Source of the DNA: Globisporangium splendens
Taxonomy: Eukaryota > Oomycota > Peronosporomycetes > Pythiales > Pythiaceae
Direction of reading: 5' to 3'
Assembly: GCA_006386115.1 (NCBI GenBank)
Contig: VFIW01000045.1
Span: 186,001 to 250,000, forward strand
DNA length: 64,000 nucleotides
Shown here: piece by piece, positions 42,648 to 53,891 of the stretch
How positions within the stretch are numbered: the first letter of the stretch is position 1
Layout: each line of letters begins with the position of its first letter
Made by a program: the position numbers and the translations under genes
Notes under the pieces: model-generated
Seen by the model: only the letters and a program-made list of their open reading frames with translations
What the model was told of the DNA's origin: nothing
Databases searched by the model: none

Positions 42648-44508
42648 ATGGGCCGCAAGAAGATCAAGATCCAGCGCATTGAAGACGACCGCAACCGGCA
42701 GGTGACGTTTGCGAAGCGCAAGAACGGCATCTTCAAGAAGGCCATGGAGCTCTCGAAGCTCTGTGACTGCGAGATCGCACTCATCGTGTTCGACTCGAAC
42801 GACAAGCTCTACCAGTACTCGAGCACGAGCGTCGACCAGATCCTGCTCAAGTACACCGAGTACGGCGAGCCCTACGAGACCAAGGACAACAACGACGTAC
42901 GTACAAGCACATGCCGCTCAGGTTTAGTCCATGGACGCACCTTCTAATATGCCTCGTTCTGAATGTGCAAGCAGTACGAGATCCTGTTTGGCGAGAAGAA
43001 GAAGAAAGATCCGAATGCCGAACCGGTGTCCAACTTCAACATGGGGCACGCCTCGCCGCAGCCGAACAACGGACAGTCGTACGCGAGCATGGGTGGCGGC
43101 GGTGCCAACGACCGGTTGCTGCATGGCGCCGTGTCTGCGAGTGCGTCGCTCGGACTCACGAACGACCCGGACCAGTACATGCTCAACAGCTCCGCCGGCC
43201 GCAACGACCGTCAGCCGTCGCAGAAGAAGCGCGTGCACCGCAGCTTCCAGCAATTGCTCAAGAAGGACCAGATGTCGTACATTCCACCGTCGTTGCCGTT
43301 GTACCAGCACGGGGTATGTGTGAGATTGTCAGTACTCATGCAATCAAGAAAAGAGTACTTACCTCCATGATGCATCTTTGTAGATGGGAATGCTCAGTGG
43401 CGTGCCAGCGCACCACATGCTCTCGGCTCTTCCAAGTCCACCCAACCTGTCTGGCATTTTGCCGTCGCCGACCAGTACGTCTTGAACCCTTGGCTTTGAT
43501 CGTGTTTGAATTGACATGCTTACTCATGTGAATTCGTTTGTTTCTTGATTTCTTGTAGCGAGCATGCTGCTTCGCCACGATTTCAGTCCGCAGAATGCGC
43601 AAAGTATGTTTGGCCACCACATGGTGGGTGGCTCGCACGACCACCACGACAAGAACGGCGTAATCGGACTCAATTTGGTGCCGTCAGACTTCAGCCACAG
43701 CACCAGTATGATGCAGCAACAACACCAGCAAATGAAGCAATCGTACTATATCCCCAAGCAGCAACACCCGTCGTCTTCATCGGTAGCCTGCTCCATGAAA
43801 GCATCGAACCATCGCCCTGGATCTCCAGTTGGAGGCAATGGCTGTGGGAACGGCAGCAACCTTGGCGATGGCGACAAGATGATGGACCACCATGGAAACC
43901 AGTCGACCAATATCATGAGCCTGAGCAACGAATCCGGGCCACCCATGCACATGGTGCATGAAGCGAAGATGGAACACCACGACCATCACGAGCATCGGCA
44001 GGAGGGTCCATCGCTGCAGCAGCAACCACATGACCATCACGAGCAGCCACAGCCAACGCACAACATCGACGAGCAAAAGCCAGAAAGCCACCTTGAACGG
44101 TCAAGTAATCCGTCGGCGTCACCATCTGAGTATGAGCAGCAACGCAGCGAAGCGCCGATGTCGCCACTTACCCCTCCTCAGTCAGCGGCGTCAGTCGAGA
44201 GCAGCAGCCACCACTTGTCGCCGACAACAATGGCTCCGCCGTCGAAAGTGATGGGTCCTCCACAACACGAGACATCACATTCGGACTGCTCTTCGTCAGT
44301 GCAGTCGCTAATGATGGAGTCGGCGTCTACAGCACCCATGGAAACTGAGGGCATGCACAGCAACAATAGAGCAGAGTCGGAAAAGGATATGATCAAATCC
44401 GAGTTCGGCGACACGGTTGACGGCAAGAGATCGCATGCAGATGTCGTCGACGATGCGCCACCGTCGTCGTCTACCAGTCCTCACAAGCGCCAGCGGGTGG
44501 TGCTGTGA
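42648..44508 (+). CDS. MEF2-type MADS-box transcription factor
   Basis: Four exons: 42648-42896, 42975-43313, 43384-43474, 43559-44508, with introns of 78, 70 and 84 nt, all GT-AG and frame-preserving; 542 residues. The first 60 residues are a MADS domain ([31 protein letters not shown]) of the MEF2 kind, followed by a MEF2-like extension to about 83. The rest is rich in S, H, Q, P and M, typical of an activation region, with a basic KRQR near the C-terminus. It should bind A/T-rich sites as a nuclear dimer. The ATG is fixed by the universal MGRKKI start. Confidence 0.93.
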
Positions 44509-44792
44509 TCAACACACCACAACAGTCTTACGTCACGAGACTTGTGGGGCGTTTGCTTTGACTGCCTCGTTGTCGTCCATGGGTCTTTGACATCTCCTAT
44601 TTGCGTGTTTATCTAGAGCCGAAGAGGCAATTATTTCATCCAGTGTAGCCCTTGAGCTCGCTGTCGTGTAAAAGTAGTAGAAAAACAATAAAAGCAGAGG
44701 ATAAAAAGAACAAGGAAACACGAATAGCACGTATCATGCACCATCAATCATCACATTTGCCGTTTTTGAAAACATGAACGTGTAGCTTTTGG

Positions 44793-44834
44793 CTAGCTGC
44801 GCCTATAGCTGCGCCTATAGCTGCGCCTATAGCT
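44793..44834. repeat. 12-bp tandem repeat, about three copies
   Basis: The unit ctgcgcctatag is repeated three times in a row plus a partial copy. On the minus strand each unit carries a TAG. The first TAG is the stop codon of the PC4 gene, so the array lies at the very end of the coding region and start of the 3' UTR. Confidence 0.8.
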
Positions 44835-45851
44835 GCCGCATTGCGTCCGAAACCTCTGGCTGCAGCTCTTGTAGCGCTCTCCACTGTTCCATAGACAGCG
44901 AGATTCCTTTCTTGCCAGGTTTAGACACGCCGTCTTGATCATAGTATTCTCGAAGATCTATGAGCACTGCAGCTCGAAAGAATCGAACGGTGATTCTTCG
45001 CTTCGGTGACAGCTGCAGTGGACAGCAATCAAGCAGTTTTCAGCGAGTGCCGTTGTCAATCTCACTTAAAACGCAAGCACAGTACATGCATTCATCTTAC
45101 CGCAAATGCAATGGAGCGCTCCTTACTGTCGACAGCGATGCGTTCGTCCACGTTTGCCAAACTTTGCTCGTCCACACTGTCATCTTTCACTAGCTCGGCC
45201 GCCTCATCAATCACCCGAGACAAGCGCTGTAATGTCTCCCATTGATCCCGTGAAAGCGAGATGCCTACAACCACAAAATCATTAGCACATATTCATTATC
45301 GTGAGGACTGAACCGATTGATGGTGGCATGCGTAAGATCCGTGTACCTTTTTTCCCAGGCTTGGACACGCCGTTGTCATCGTAGTACTCTCGGACATCGA
45401 CCAGCACGGCTGCTCTCCATTTCCGAACCGTCACTCTGCGCTTGGCGGAAAGTTCAAAGACAATTCCTTCCTGGTCCTCTTCTCCCTTTTGCTGCTGCTG
45501 CTGCGGCTTCTTCCCGACCGCTTTGCTTGCACCGGTAGTGGCGGAGACGCGTGCACCTGCAACCGGCTTTTGCTGTCCCCACTTGCGCGCCGTCGCTGTT
45601 GTCGCCGTTGGTCCACGCGCCATCGTCTCCGCTTTCACAGTGGGTTCAGTGCGTGGAGTCGGTTGCGCTTTCGAGGAGAGCATCTCGCTCAGCGACCAGG
45701 CTGCAGACGCGCCATCCACCTCCTCCGCGATCTGCCGCGCGCGCTTCCACTGCGGCGCATTGCCAGTCGCTGTCTGGGAAGACTGTTGTTGCTGTGATGA
45801 GTGCTGCTGCGCAGGCGGCGCCTTGCGCTTCTGCAGGGCCGATGCGAACAT
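44827..45851 (-). CDS. Tandem PC4 (SUB1/p15) transcriptional coactivator
   Basis: Three exons: 45851-45347, 45264-45101, 45012-44827, with introns of 82 and 88 nt; 284 residues from ATG 45851 (MFASALQKRKAPP). A Q/A-rich, basic N-terminus (to about 130) precedes two PC4 domains. The first reads FELSAKRRVTVRKWRAAVLVDVREYY..., then GISLSRDQWETLQRL across the intron. The second begins SIAFALSPKRRITVRFFRAAVLIDLREYY and ends DAMRQL. PC4 domains dimerise and bind single-stranded DNA; fusion of two could make an intramolecular pair. Domain 1 is split by an intron, domain 2 only at its first residues. Confidence 0.88.
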
Positions 45852-46754
45852 ATTCGATTTCTGCGGACGAATGCGGGCTTCAGCCAATTGAAAAGCGCAA
45901 AAAACGCGCCAAATGCGCGTGCCACTGTTAAACAGCATACTACCGAGCGAAGGGTGCACTTGACACCCTCAAGTGGCAACGTGCAGATCCGCCCCTTTTC
46001 TTTCGCGCTAGTGTGGAAGCAGTTGCCACACGCTTTTTTGCCCACTGTGCTGGTTTCCCCCCTCATTCGACAACACCAAATGCGACTGCTTAATGCATCG
46101 ACCACCGGCCGCAGAGTGATGGTCGTTGCTCTTTCCTGCACGCAGATCACTGCAGTTGCGCATTGAGGGGCTTCGAGGCGCGTGCCTGTGGGGCAGCCGG
46201 CCTTTTGATTGGCGGACTCATGTTTCCGCCGAGGGGGATGCGTAATGGAGTTGACGGCTCCAATATCTGTGTGCGCGCGCCTGCCGCTGCTGGACGCTGA
46301 GGCTCCGTGGGTGTCTGTCGGTATTGTTGATAGCGGCCAGTGGTTGGCGATCGAGTCCCCCATTCACAACCCTCGACGGTGAGTGCCGATGTGCCTCTCT
46401 CTCTCCCTCTCTCTGTATGTGCCTGCGTGTGTGGCCGCAAGACTCGCTGGCATGCAGGAGGTTCGATTTTTTTGTGTGGGAACGAGGGAGACACCTTGGG
46501 AGAGCGCATGGGCTGACAAGGATGTGGATATTAGCATGTGGAGTCATCGATATGCGAGTATTAACATTGTACTGACTATTTGCTCGTTTATGTGGCTTTG
46601 CTTTGCTTTTGTATGGACAGTGGCCCGCGCCGCCGCGACTGCTGTATCTGAATCCGCTGCATTGCTTCTTGACCGAGTCAGAACGTTCAGCGTTGTGTGT
46701 GTGTGTGTATAAACATCCCGATCCAGTGTTTCGAGATAAAAACTTGCCGCAAGG
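45852..46754. promoter_or_regulatory. Divergent promoter region, PC4 and bHLH genes
   Basis: About 900 bases between two divergently transcribed regulator genes. A plus-strand frame from ATG 46230 gives a plausible 45-residue peptide ending at a GTGAGT donor (46380), and may be a 5' exon or upstream ORF. A CT-rich tract is at 46393-46415 and a (GT)n run near 46694-46708. Confidence 0.4.
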
Positions 46755-48581
46755 ATGGATTTCGACGACGAGATGTCGGGGCTTCAGATCGAAGACCTGG
46801 GCGAGTATTTCCTGCAAGCCGATATCGGCGACAGTTGGAAAGGGTTCTCGCTCGGGTACGTAGAGGAAGAAAAAGCTGCGCCTTCTTCTCAACAACCTCA
46901 ACAGTCTCAGCAGCAGCAGCAGCAATCGCAACAACAGCAACAACAACAACAACAGAGTAGTCATGCCGCCTTGTCCCAAGCCATGCGCTTTAACAGCACC
47001 GCGTCCACGTCAGCAAGTGCGCCGATCGCGATCCCGAATGCTGCGGCGAACCAGTCATCTCAGCAGCAGCAGTATACGTCGCCGCCGATGTCGAGTTTTT
47101 CCGAGTTGCTCAAGCACGGAGGCAATGCGTTCAGTCTCAACTCGCCGCGGCAAGATTTTTCGTTTTCGCCTGCGCTTTTCGCGTCGGCTGCGAATTTGCT
47201 CAAGGCCGATTTAGGTACAGGAGGCGACGGCAAAATGAGTGCAGCTGACCACATGGACCTCTCAAATTTCAGCCTGGATGCGCTCAAGAAAATACCGCAG
47301 CTCCAGCAGCCTCCAATTCAGCAGCAACCACAACAACAGCCACAGCAACAACGAACCCCGAAGTCAACCGATTTTGCGACACCGTAAGTTGTGTTTTCGT
47401 TTTCCCTTGGTGATCACCAACGGAATCGTTTGATGTATTGACGTCGCTAACCTCATCATCGGGCAATTGCTTCGATAGTCTGGCGATGAAACCTTCTCCA
47501 GCAAAGACGCCGACGCCTGTTTGCCAGAATATCCTGGGCGACAACGAAAAAACAAGCGCGGCGACCAAAAGCATGGCAGCAGAGCCTTCGTCGATGTTTA
47601 GCAGCGCAGCGAAACGGTACGGAGCAATGCTATGCTATCTACTGCTGTAAGGTTGATATCGGGAATGACTGACTCACTTGTTCGTGTGGATGTCATCACA
47701 ATGAGCAGATCTTTTGATGAGGTCGACGATTCTTGCTCCATGGACAGTTGCTCCACGATCGCGCAACCAGAGGATGATCGAGGCTACCGAAAGAAATCTC
47801 GAGAAAAAATGAGACGACAAGAAGTCAACGTCAAGGTAGCCAGTGCTCCTTATTTGGTGGTGCCATCACAAGGCGTCCTGACTTTCTCTTGTATTTGTGT
47901 AGTTTGATGAGCTAGTTGATCTGCTTGGTCTATCGAATAGAGTGCGCAAGAGCGCAATTTTGCAAGAAGCTGTATCTGCTATCAAGGTACGCCTGGAGCC
48001 ACGCGGCTGTTTTGGTGCAATCTTAGCTTTCTGATTGAGCGCTGCCATGTAATATTTGGATGCGACGTACTTTTGCAGAGTTTGAAGCGAGAACGTGATG
48101 AAATGCGTCGGGATCGCGACCGTCTGCAGCATGAAGTCAGCAAATTAGCAACGTGTCTTCAGTATTCCCATCTAGGCTCTGTCGCTGCGGCCAATGCGGT
48201 CGCGATGACCCAAGTACCCCATCATCTATCGCATTTGAACTCGTCGACACAACTTTCTCAAATGAATCCCACTGGTGCAAACGCACTCGCAAATGTCTCC
48301 CAAGCACTGCAGCAGGTCCAGTGTGCTCCGGTAAGTGCTCCTGAATAAGACAACCCAACTAGTTTTGTAATTATGCTGACCAATGGCTTTGCATTGGTGA
48401 CGTTTAGGGTGGTGCTTGTTTCCCCATTGGTTCTGGATTTGGAAACTTGCCGACGAGCGCATCGTCGTCTTCATCTGCCTTAGGAGCATCTACATCGTCA
48501 TCTACATCGACGAAGATCGCGCCGAAGGTGGTGAAACCCGCGCCAGCGTCTCCGTTTTCGTCCAACATCACCATGAAATAG
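46755..48581 (+). CDS. bHLH transcription factor with polyglutamine region
   Basis: Six exons: 46755-47383, 47479-47616, 47709-47835, 47903-47986, 48079-48330, 48408-48581; introns of 95, 92, 67, 92 and 77 nt, all in frame; 467 residues. The N-terminal part has long glutamine runs (about 45-75 and 190-205). A basic region YRKKSREKMRRQE lies at the end of exon 3, followed by helix-loop-helix VKFDELVDLLGL..RVRKSAILQEAVSAIKSLK and a charged coiled coil ERDEMRRDRDRLQHEVSKL that looks like a leucine-zipper-type extension. The glutamate and arginines of the basic region suggest E-box DNA binding. Nuclear regulator; targets unknown. Confidence 0.88.
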
Positions 48582-48811
48582 AAGAAGTAGTTTTGCCAGC
48601 AGATTCTGTGCAGCGCACAAGATCAGAAGTCCCGCAAATATCAATACAGCGGATTCAAAGGTTGTGAAATAGAGAGTCAAGGTGGCAGCGGCAGTTTAAA
48701 GAAAAGAAGGACACAAAAGGCAAAGAAACAACAAAGGTGCCTTATCTCACTTCAGTATCTGAGTTCGTTGATTTTATTGATCGTGTTCCTTGTAGAGCCG
48801 TGCTTTGGTGA

Positions 48812-51312
48812 CTAAAAGAAGTGAAGAAATGTCGCCTGCCCCACAGCTTCCGATTGCCGCTGACTCGCTTTTCGAAGGTGCTCCTCGACGAGTTTTCGTG
48901 CCGTTTCCTGAGTCGCCTTAAGCTGCTGATGCAGTGGTGTTGGACGCACTGTGTTGACGTTCGCTGCTGCGGCAGTGGCTGCTTTCCTTATTGTCGACGT
49001 TGTGCTCTTGGCAGGAGGAGGTAGCAGCATAAAGTCTTTCCGGTCCGTATCCCATTGCATTTTCGCATCATAGAGACGCTTGAGTTGCTGATCCAACACG
49101 CGCTGGTCTTCTCGGGCTTCACTTGTCGGCCGCCGCCGTCGTGCCGAATGAAGTGGCGATGTAGTCGTTGTATTGGACGGGAATGACGAAGGGGATGTGG
49201 AGTTTAGAGATCGAGGAGACGAAGACTGCGGAGCCATCAAGGACGTCAATCGCTCGGCAACAGATCGACTTGTCGCGGGTGGAGGAGGAAATGCAGCCGC
49301 AGTCGATCAGGGTACTCGCTCGTCAAAGTGTCCGAGTTTTCAAAAATGAAGTTTTTCGCGCACGTGGACAGCATTTTTGGCGACGAGATCGCGGCCATGG
49401 TCTCGAGGTCGACTCGAGTTGCCGGGTTCATTGGGACGTATGTCTGGTTTCGACCAAACGCGAGCAACTTAGACGCGCGCAAGTGCGGTAAATACGGTGC
49501 TGCGGCAGTCGCACAGAGCAGTGGCGACGCGCCGGCGTTTGTCGCTCGCAGTGCTGCTTCTGCTTTCGCCGCGAGTGCATCGTGTACGGACTGTTCCCGA
49601 TCTTCGTCTTCGGCAAAGTGGTCCTGGGATTGCAGCAACTCGGCATCTTTCTTGAGCGTTTCGTGCTCGTGGAATGTATGTCTGACCGCATCCAATCGCG
49701 ATTGACGGTCGAGTCGTTCATGCCGACAAATCTCACGGACGCGCTGGAAGAGAGACGGTTGCGAAGACCCGAGGAAGCTCCTGGCATCTGTTTCTTTGAG
49801 CACATACAGCTCGACGTTCGCAGACGCGGCGACAGCGGTGTACGTGGCTCGCGAGTTCGGCTCCATGAGTGCCTCGAGAGCGACGATCCCGGTGGAGCCA
49901 CACGTCTGGAGCTCAATGTTCGTCTGGATGCGATGCCTAGGCTTCTTTCTCGTGCTCTGGTGCGCCGTGTCTTCGTTGAACGGTGGCGGCGCCAAGTCAA
50001 TGTGCTTGGTGATCTTGACGAGTCCACTCAGCACAAAGTAGCAGCAATGCAACACCGAAGATGCTTCGATCAAGAGTTTGTCGCCGAACGCGAGTTTGCG
50101 CTTCTCGAGAACGTCGGCCACGGAACTCAGTCGAACACGCTGCCAATCTTTAAAGAGGGGCACACGCTGCATAAAGTTGATCTTTTGTCCCTGCTCAAAG
50201 AACTGCTGGTAGTATTTCTTGAGCGTGCGCCTGTAAACCTCCTTTGTCATCTCGCAAACCTCGCACGTGCCTACGGCGATGGCTGATGCCGTGCGGATCG
50301 CGTCGTTCGTGAACATGGCCGTCTCACCAAAGCCCTCGCCCGTGCGGTAGGCGAACACGCGCTTACCGAGTTGCGTCAAATCCGGTTTCTGTCCGTCGAT
50401 TTGTCTTCGTGCTTCGTTGCGCCGCGTGCCGTGGACGGCTTTCAAGTGGCTCGTTGACGCACCCACGTACACGGCGACGGTGCCCTGGAACAGGAAGTAG
50501 AAGAGCTCCCCGATCTCGCCTTCGAAGAACAGCGCATCGCCATCCTCGTACTGACGGAACCGAAGAAACTTCATGGCCTCGCGGATCGACGTGTCATCGA
50601 CGCCGTGTGGGAACGCCTTGGGCTGCATCTGTCGTGCCCAGATCACGAGCAAGTCCAGGTCGCGTCTTGACAACTTAGCGGCAGACACCGCACTCATCTC
50701 ATGCTTGCTGTTGGAGCTGCCTGGACGAGGTGATGCGACAACCAGCGCTGCATTTTCCATGGCGATCCGCGTCGCCTCCATCGAGTACAGGATCTTGCGC
50801 GCTTCGTCGTTCACGTTTAGGTCCTCGAACAACTGGAACGAGTCCGAGCCGACCTGCAGGATCTCTTTCCACCGCCGGAGGGCGGCTGCTTTCCTCCGGT
50901 ATTCCCAAAGCGCCAGCGTCGCCTGTACGAACAGCGTCCCGCGGTCGTGGCCCTCACTACTGATGTTGTTCACGAGCTCGTCCAGCCCATCGTTGCCGGC
51001 GTTCAGCACGAAGCCCATGCGAAAGCTTTTCGCTGATCTCTTGAGCATTCGCTTGTCGACGGCGTCATGGGGTTGATTGTCTGTAGTCGTCTCTGTTGAG
51101 CCTCGCCGCGGTGACAGGCTCTTTTGAAGCAAGCTGCGCCGCTGCAAACCCTCGCGCTCCTGCTCGATGACTCGACCGCGTACCTGCAGACTCGTGTACG
51201 GGACTGTCGCCGCTACCCTCGAAGACTCGTCTTCATTCGATACTGGATCACATGACTCGTCGTCCGAGGCGTCTCCAACACTCGCTGTTGATGAAGAAGC
51301 GCTCGTCGTCAT
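48812..51312 (-). CDS. Protein with two cyclic-nucleotide-binding domains
   Basis: The first open frame (51312-49246) encodes 688 residues. A serine-rich N-terminus is followed by two cNMP-binding beta-barrels (about 250-385 and 395-535). The first has GEGFGETAMF resembling the phosphate-binding cassette, the second GIVALEAL. No kinase or channel domain is attached. The downstream frame to 48812 (coiled-coil-like, DQQLKRLYDAKMQWDTDRKDFM) appears to belong to the same protein. A 47-nt GT-AG segment (GTACCC...ACAAG, near 49299-49253) would join them in frame, unusually short for this window; a one-base error is the alternative. Without the join the protein ends LLPSD. Confidence 0.8.
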
Positions 51313-51712
51313 GCTTGAAAAGCTTGTTGTACGTGCCTAGAGCACACGCAAGAAGGTCACTAGCAGCAGCCAAGTGCAGTCAATCAACAGCAGCTCAAGT
51401 GAAGGAACAAGAGAGATGCAGTGCGCTAAGGATACCTTCAGCACAGGTCACTCGGTCGTCGTGATGCCCGAGACGCTTGTTTTGTGCTGTGCCTGGTAAG
51501 AGTAAACACAAAACAGGCACAAGCACGCATCGACTCATTAGGAAAGCGACAACAGAGTCAAGATGAGTGGCAAGGATGCAGCAAGCAGGTCAGGATTCGT
51601 TTGGCAATGATGGACCAGAGTGGAGGACTAAAACGGTCGTGTTGTGTTGTTATTCGAGCACATTGATGATTCGATCGGATCTTAACGACGCGAATGACAG
51701 ACTAACACTGGC
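51313..51712. other. Interval between cNMP-binding and isocitrate dehydrogenase genes
   Basis: 400 bases, promoter side of the left gene and 3' side of the right one, both on the minus strand. Nothing distinctive. Confidence 0.35.
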
Positions 51713-53198
51713 TTACTTGCGCGAGGCGTCGAAGGTTTCCTTGACCTTGTCCATGAAGTCTTCCGTGTACAAGTAGTGGTCTGGGGTGACGTTCGAGCCG
51801 TGGATGCAGATGGCGAGATCCTTGGTCATGTGGCCGCTCTCGACGGTCTTGATCACGGCGGCTTCGAGGCCCAAGGTGAAGTCAACGAGCTCCTGGTTGC
51901 CGTCCAACTTACCACGGTGGGCGAGACCACGGGTCCAGGCGTAGATCGACGCGATCGGGTTGGTCGACGTCTTCTTGCCCTTCTGGAATTGGCGCCAGTG
52001 GCGCGTGACCGTGCCGTGGGCGGCTTCGGCCTCGACGGTCTTGCCATCAGGGGCGACGAGCACCGAGGTCATGAGACCGAGCGAACCGTAGCCCTGCGCG
52101 ACGATGTCGGATTGCACATCACCATCGTAGTTCTTGCACGCCCACACGAAGCCACCGTCCGACTTGAGCGCCTGCGCGACCATGTCATCGATCAAACGGT
52201 GCGTGTACGAGATGCCGGCGGCGTCGTACTTGGCCTTAAACTCGTTCTGGTACACCTCCTCGAAGATGTCCTTGAAGCGACCATCGTACTTCTTGAGGAT
52301 CGTGTTCTTGGTCGACAAGTACAGGTCCTGCTCCTTGCTCAGCGCGAACGAGAAGCACGACTTGGCGAAGCCGTAGATCGACTCATCCGTGTTGTACATG
52401 GCCAGACCGATGCCTGGGCCCTTGAAGTCGTACACCTCGAAGGTCTGCTTGTTGCCACCGTCCGCAGGCGTGTACACGACCTCGAACTTGCCAGGGCCTG
52501 GCGCGATGAAGTCCGTCGACTTGTACTGGTCGCCGAAGGCGTGACGCCCGACGACGATCGGCTTCTTCCAGCCCGGCACGAGACGTGGCACGTTCGAGAT
52601 CACGATCGGCTCACGGAAGACCGTGCCGTTGAGGATGTTGCGGATCGTGCCGTTTGGCGAGCGCCACATCTTCTTGAGCTTGAACTCCTCGACACGCTGC
52701 TCGTCCGGGGTGATCGTCGCGCACTTGATGCCGACGTTGTGCTCCTGGATCGCGTGCGCGGCGTCGATCGTCACCTGGTCGTTCGTCGCGTCACGGTGCG
52801 GGAGACCCAAGTCAAAGTACTCGATGTTCAGGTCCAAGTACGGGTGGATGTACTGCAAGTTGAGAGAGACAACAATGGCAACCATGAGTCATGCTGTCCA
52901 CGCAAGCGCACACCAGCATATACGAAGACAAAGACGCACCTTTTCCTTGATCTGCGACCAGATCACGCGGGTCATCTCGTCACCATCGAGTTCGACGATT
53001 GGCTTTTGCACAACAATCTTGGACTTGCTGGCGACTGATTTACACCAATCGCACGTGCACAACAAGCAAACAAAGCAAGTGAGAAATCTCCTGTCGCCTA
53101 CACAAAGAAGGAAGAGGGAGGGGAGGGACTAACTGTCATTACGTACATCCACGGCGGGTGCCGGCGGCGGCGACAGTGCGGAGCGACTTGGAGAACAT
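51713..53198 (-). CDS. NADP-dependent isocitrate dehydrogenase, mitochondrial
   Basis: Three exons: 53198-53147, 53034-52940, 52852-51713, with introns of 112 and 87 nt; 428 residues. The spliced N-terminus [20 protein letters not shown] is a classic mitochondrial presequence, cleaved near the exon 1-2 join. The enzyme follows: [13 protein letters not shown], the substrate-loop words [17 protein letters not shown] and [22 protein letters not shown] with the metal-binding aspartates, and [12 protein letters not shown] for NADP binding. It converts isocitrate to 2-oxoglutarate with NADPH release. The length and motifs are those of the eukaryotic homodimeric type. No defects. Confidence 0.96.
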
Positions 53199-53891
53199 CT
53201 TGCGCGTCTGCTTCGAATTGGAGAATGAACGAGTGGTCCGAGCTCGCAAACCTGAACCAAACCAAGCAAAACAGCCGAAGCGGAAGCGCAAACCAACACG
53301 CACCCCACACTCGTCGTCAGATCCCTCCCCCCCTCCCTCCACACCTCACAAACCCAAAAAAGCACGTGCCGTCCACTCGACTCATTCACGTCCACTTACA
53401 AACCCCAAGATGTGACTCTCTGTCCGCCTCCCCTACCCCTTTGACATTCTGTTGCGTCCGACCCATCATCATGTTCGCCCTACCCTATCCACTTGTTAAA
53501 ATCCTGTTTTGCAGTCAACCCCTTTATAATGGTCTTTATTAGGGGTGAAGGTGGGTTCTTTTGTTGTACTCCTTATTGGGGGAAAATTGGTTGTCAAAGC
53601 ACCAAGCACTAGTTGAAGAAAGTGTGACAGCACAGTCCGGCTCAGTCCCTTTCACCCAACACGACATGATGGGATTGTGACGGCTCGCTTTTGTGAACAC
53701 ATGGTGGGCCAGTGCTTCATTTCTATCATGTTTATGGCGCACATGCAAAGTCTGCAAGCGCAACCAACAAGTCCTGCCCATTTCGCAATTGCATGCTTCG
53801 CTTGCGCTCTTTTTTTCATGTGGAAGGTTACGCGGGTCACTACTAACTGGTTGTCTGTTCAAGAAGATGAAAAAAATGGGTACATATCTAT
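53199..53891. other. Upstream region of isocitrate dehydrogenase
   Basis: About 690 bases. The 53290-53440 part is rich in C and T on the plus strand. No gene supported. Confidence 0.4.

Noticed and set aside
46230..46380. 45-residue frame as a first coding exon of the bHLH gene
   Set aside because: It has an ATG and a donor, but no acceptor joins it in frame just before 46755, and the bHLH frame has its own good ATG.
51776..53038. 420-codon plus-strand frame opposite isocitrate dehydrogenase
   Set aside because: It crosses the coding exons and introns of a highly conserved enzyme on the other strand; shadow.
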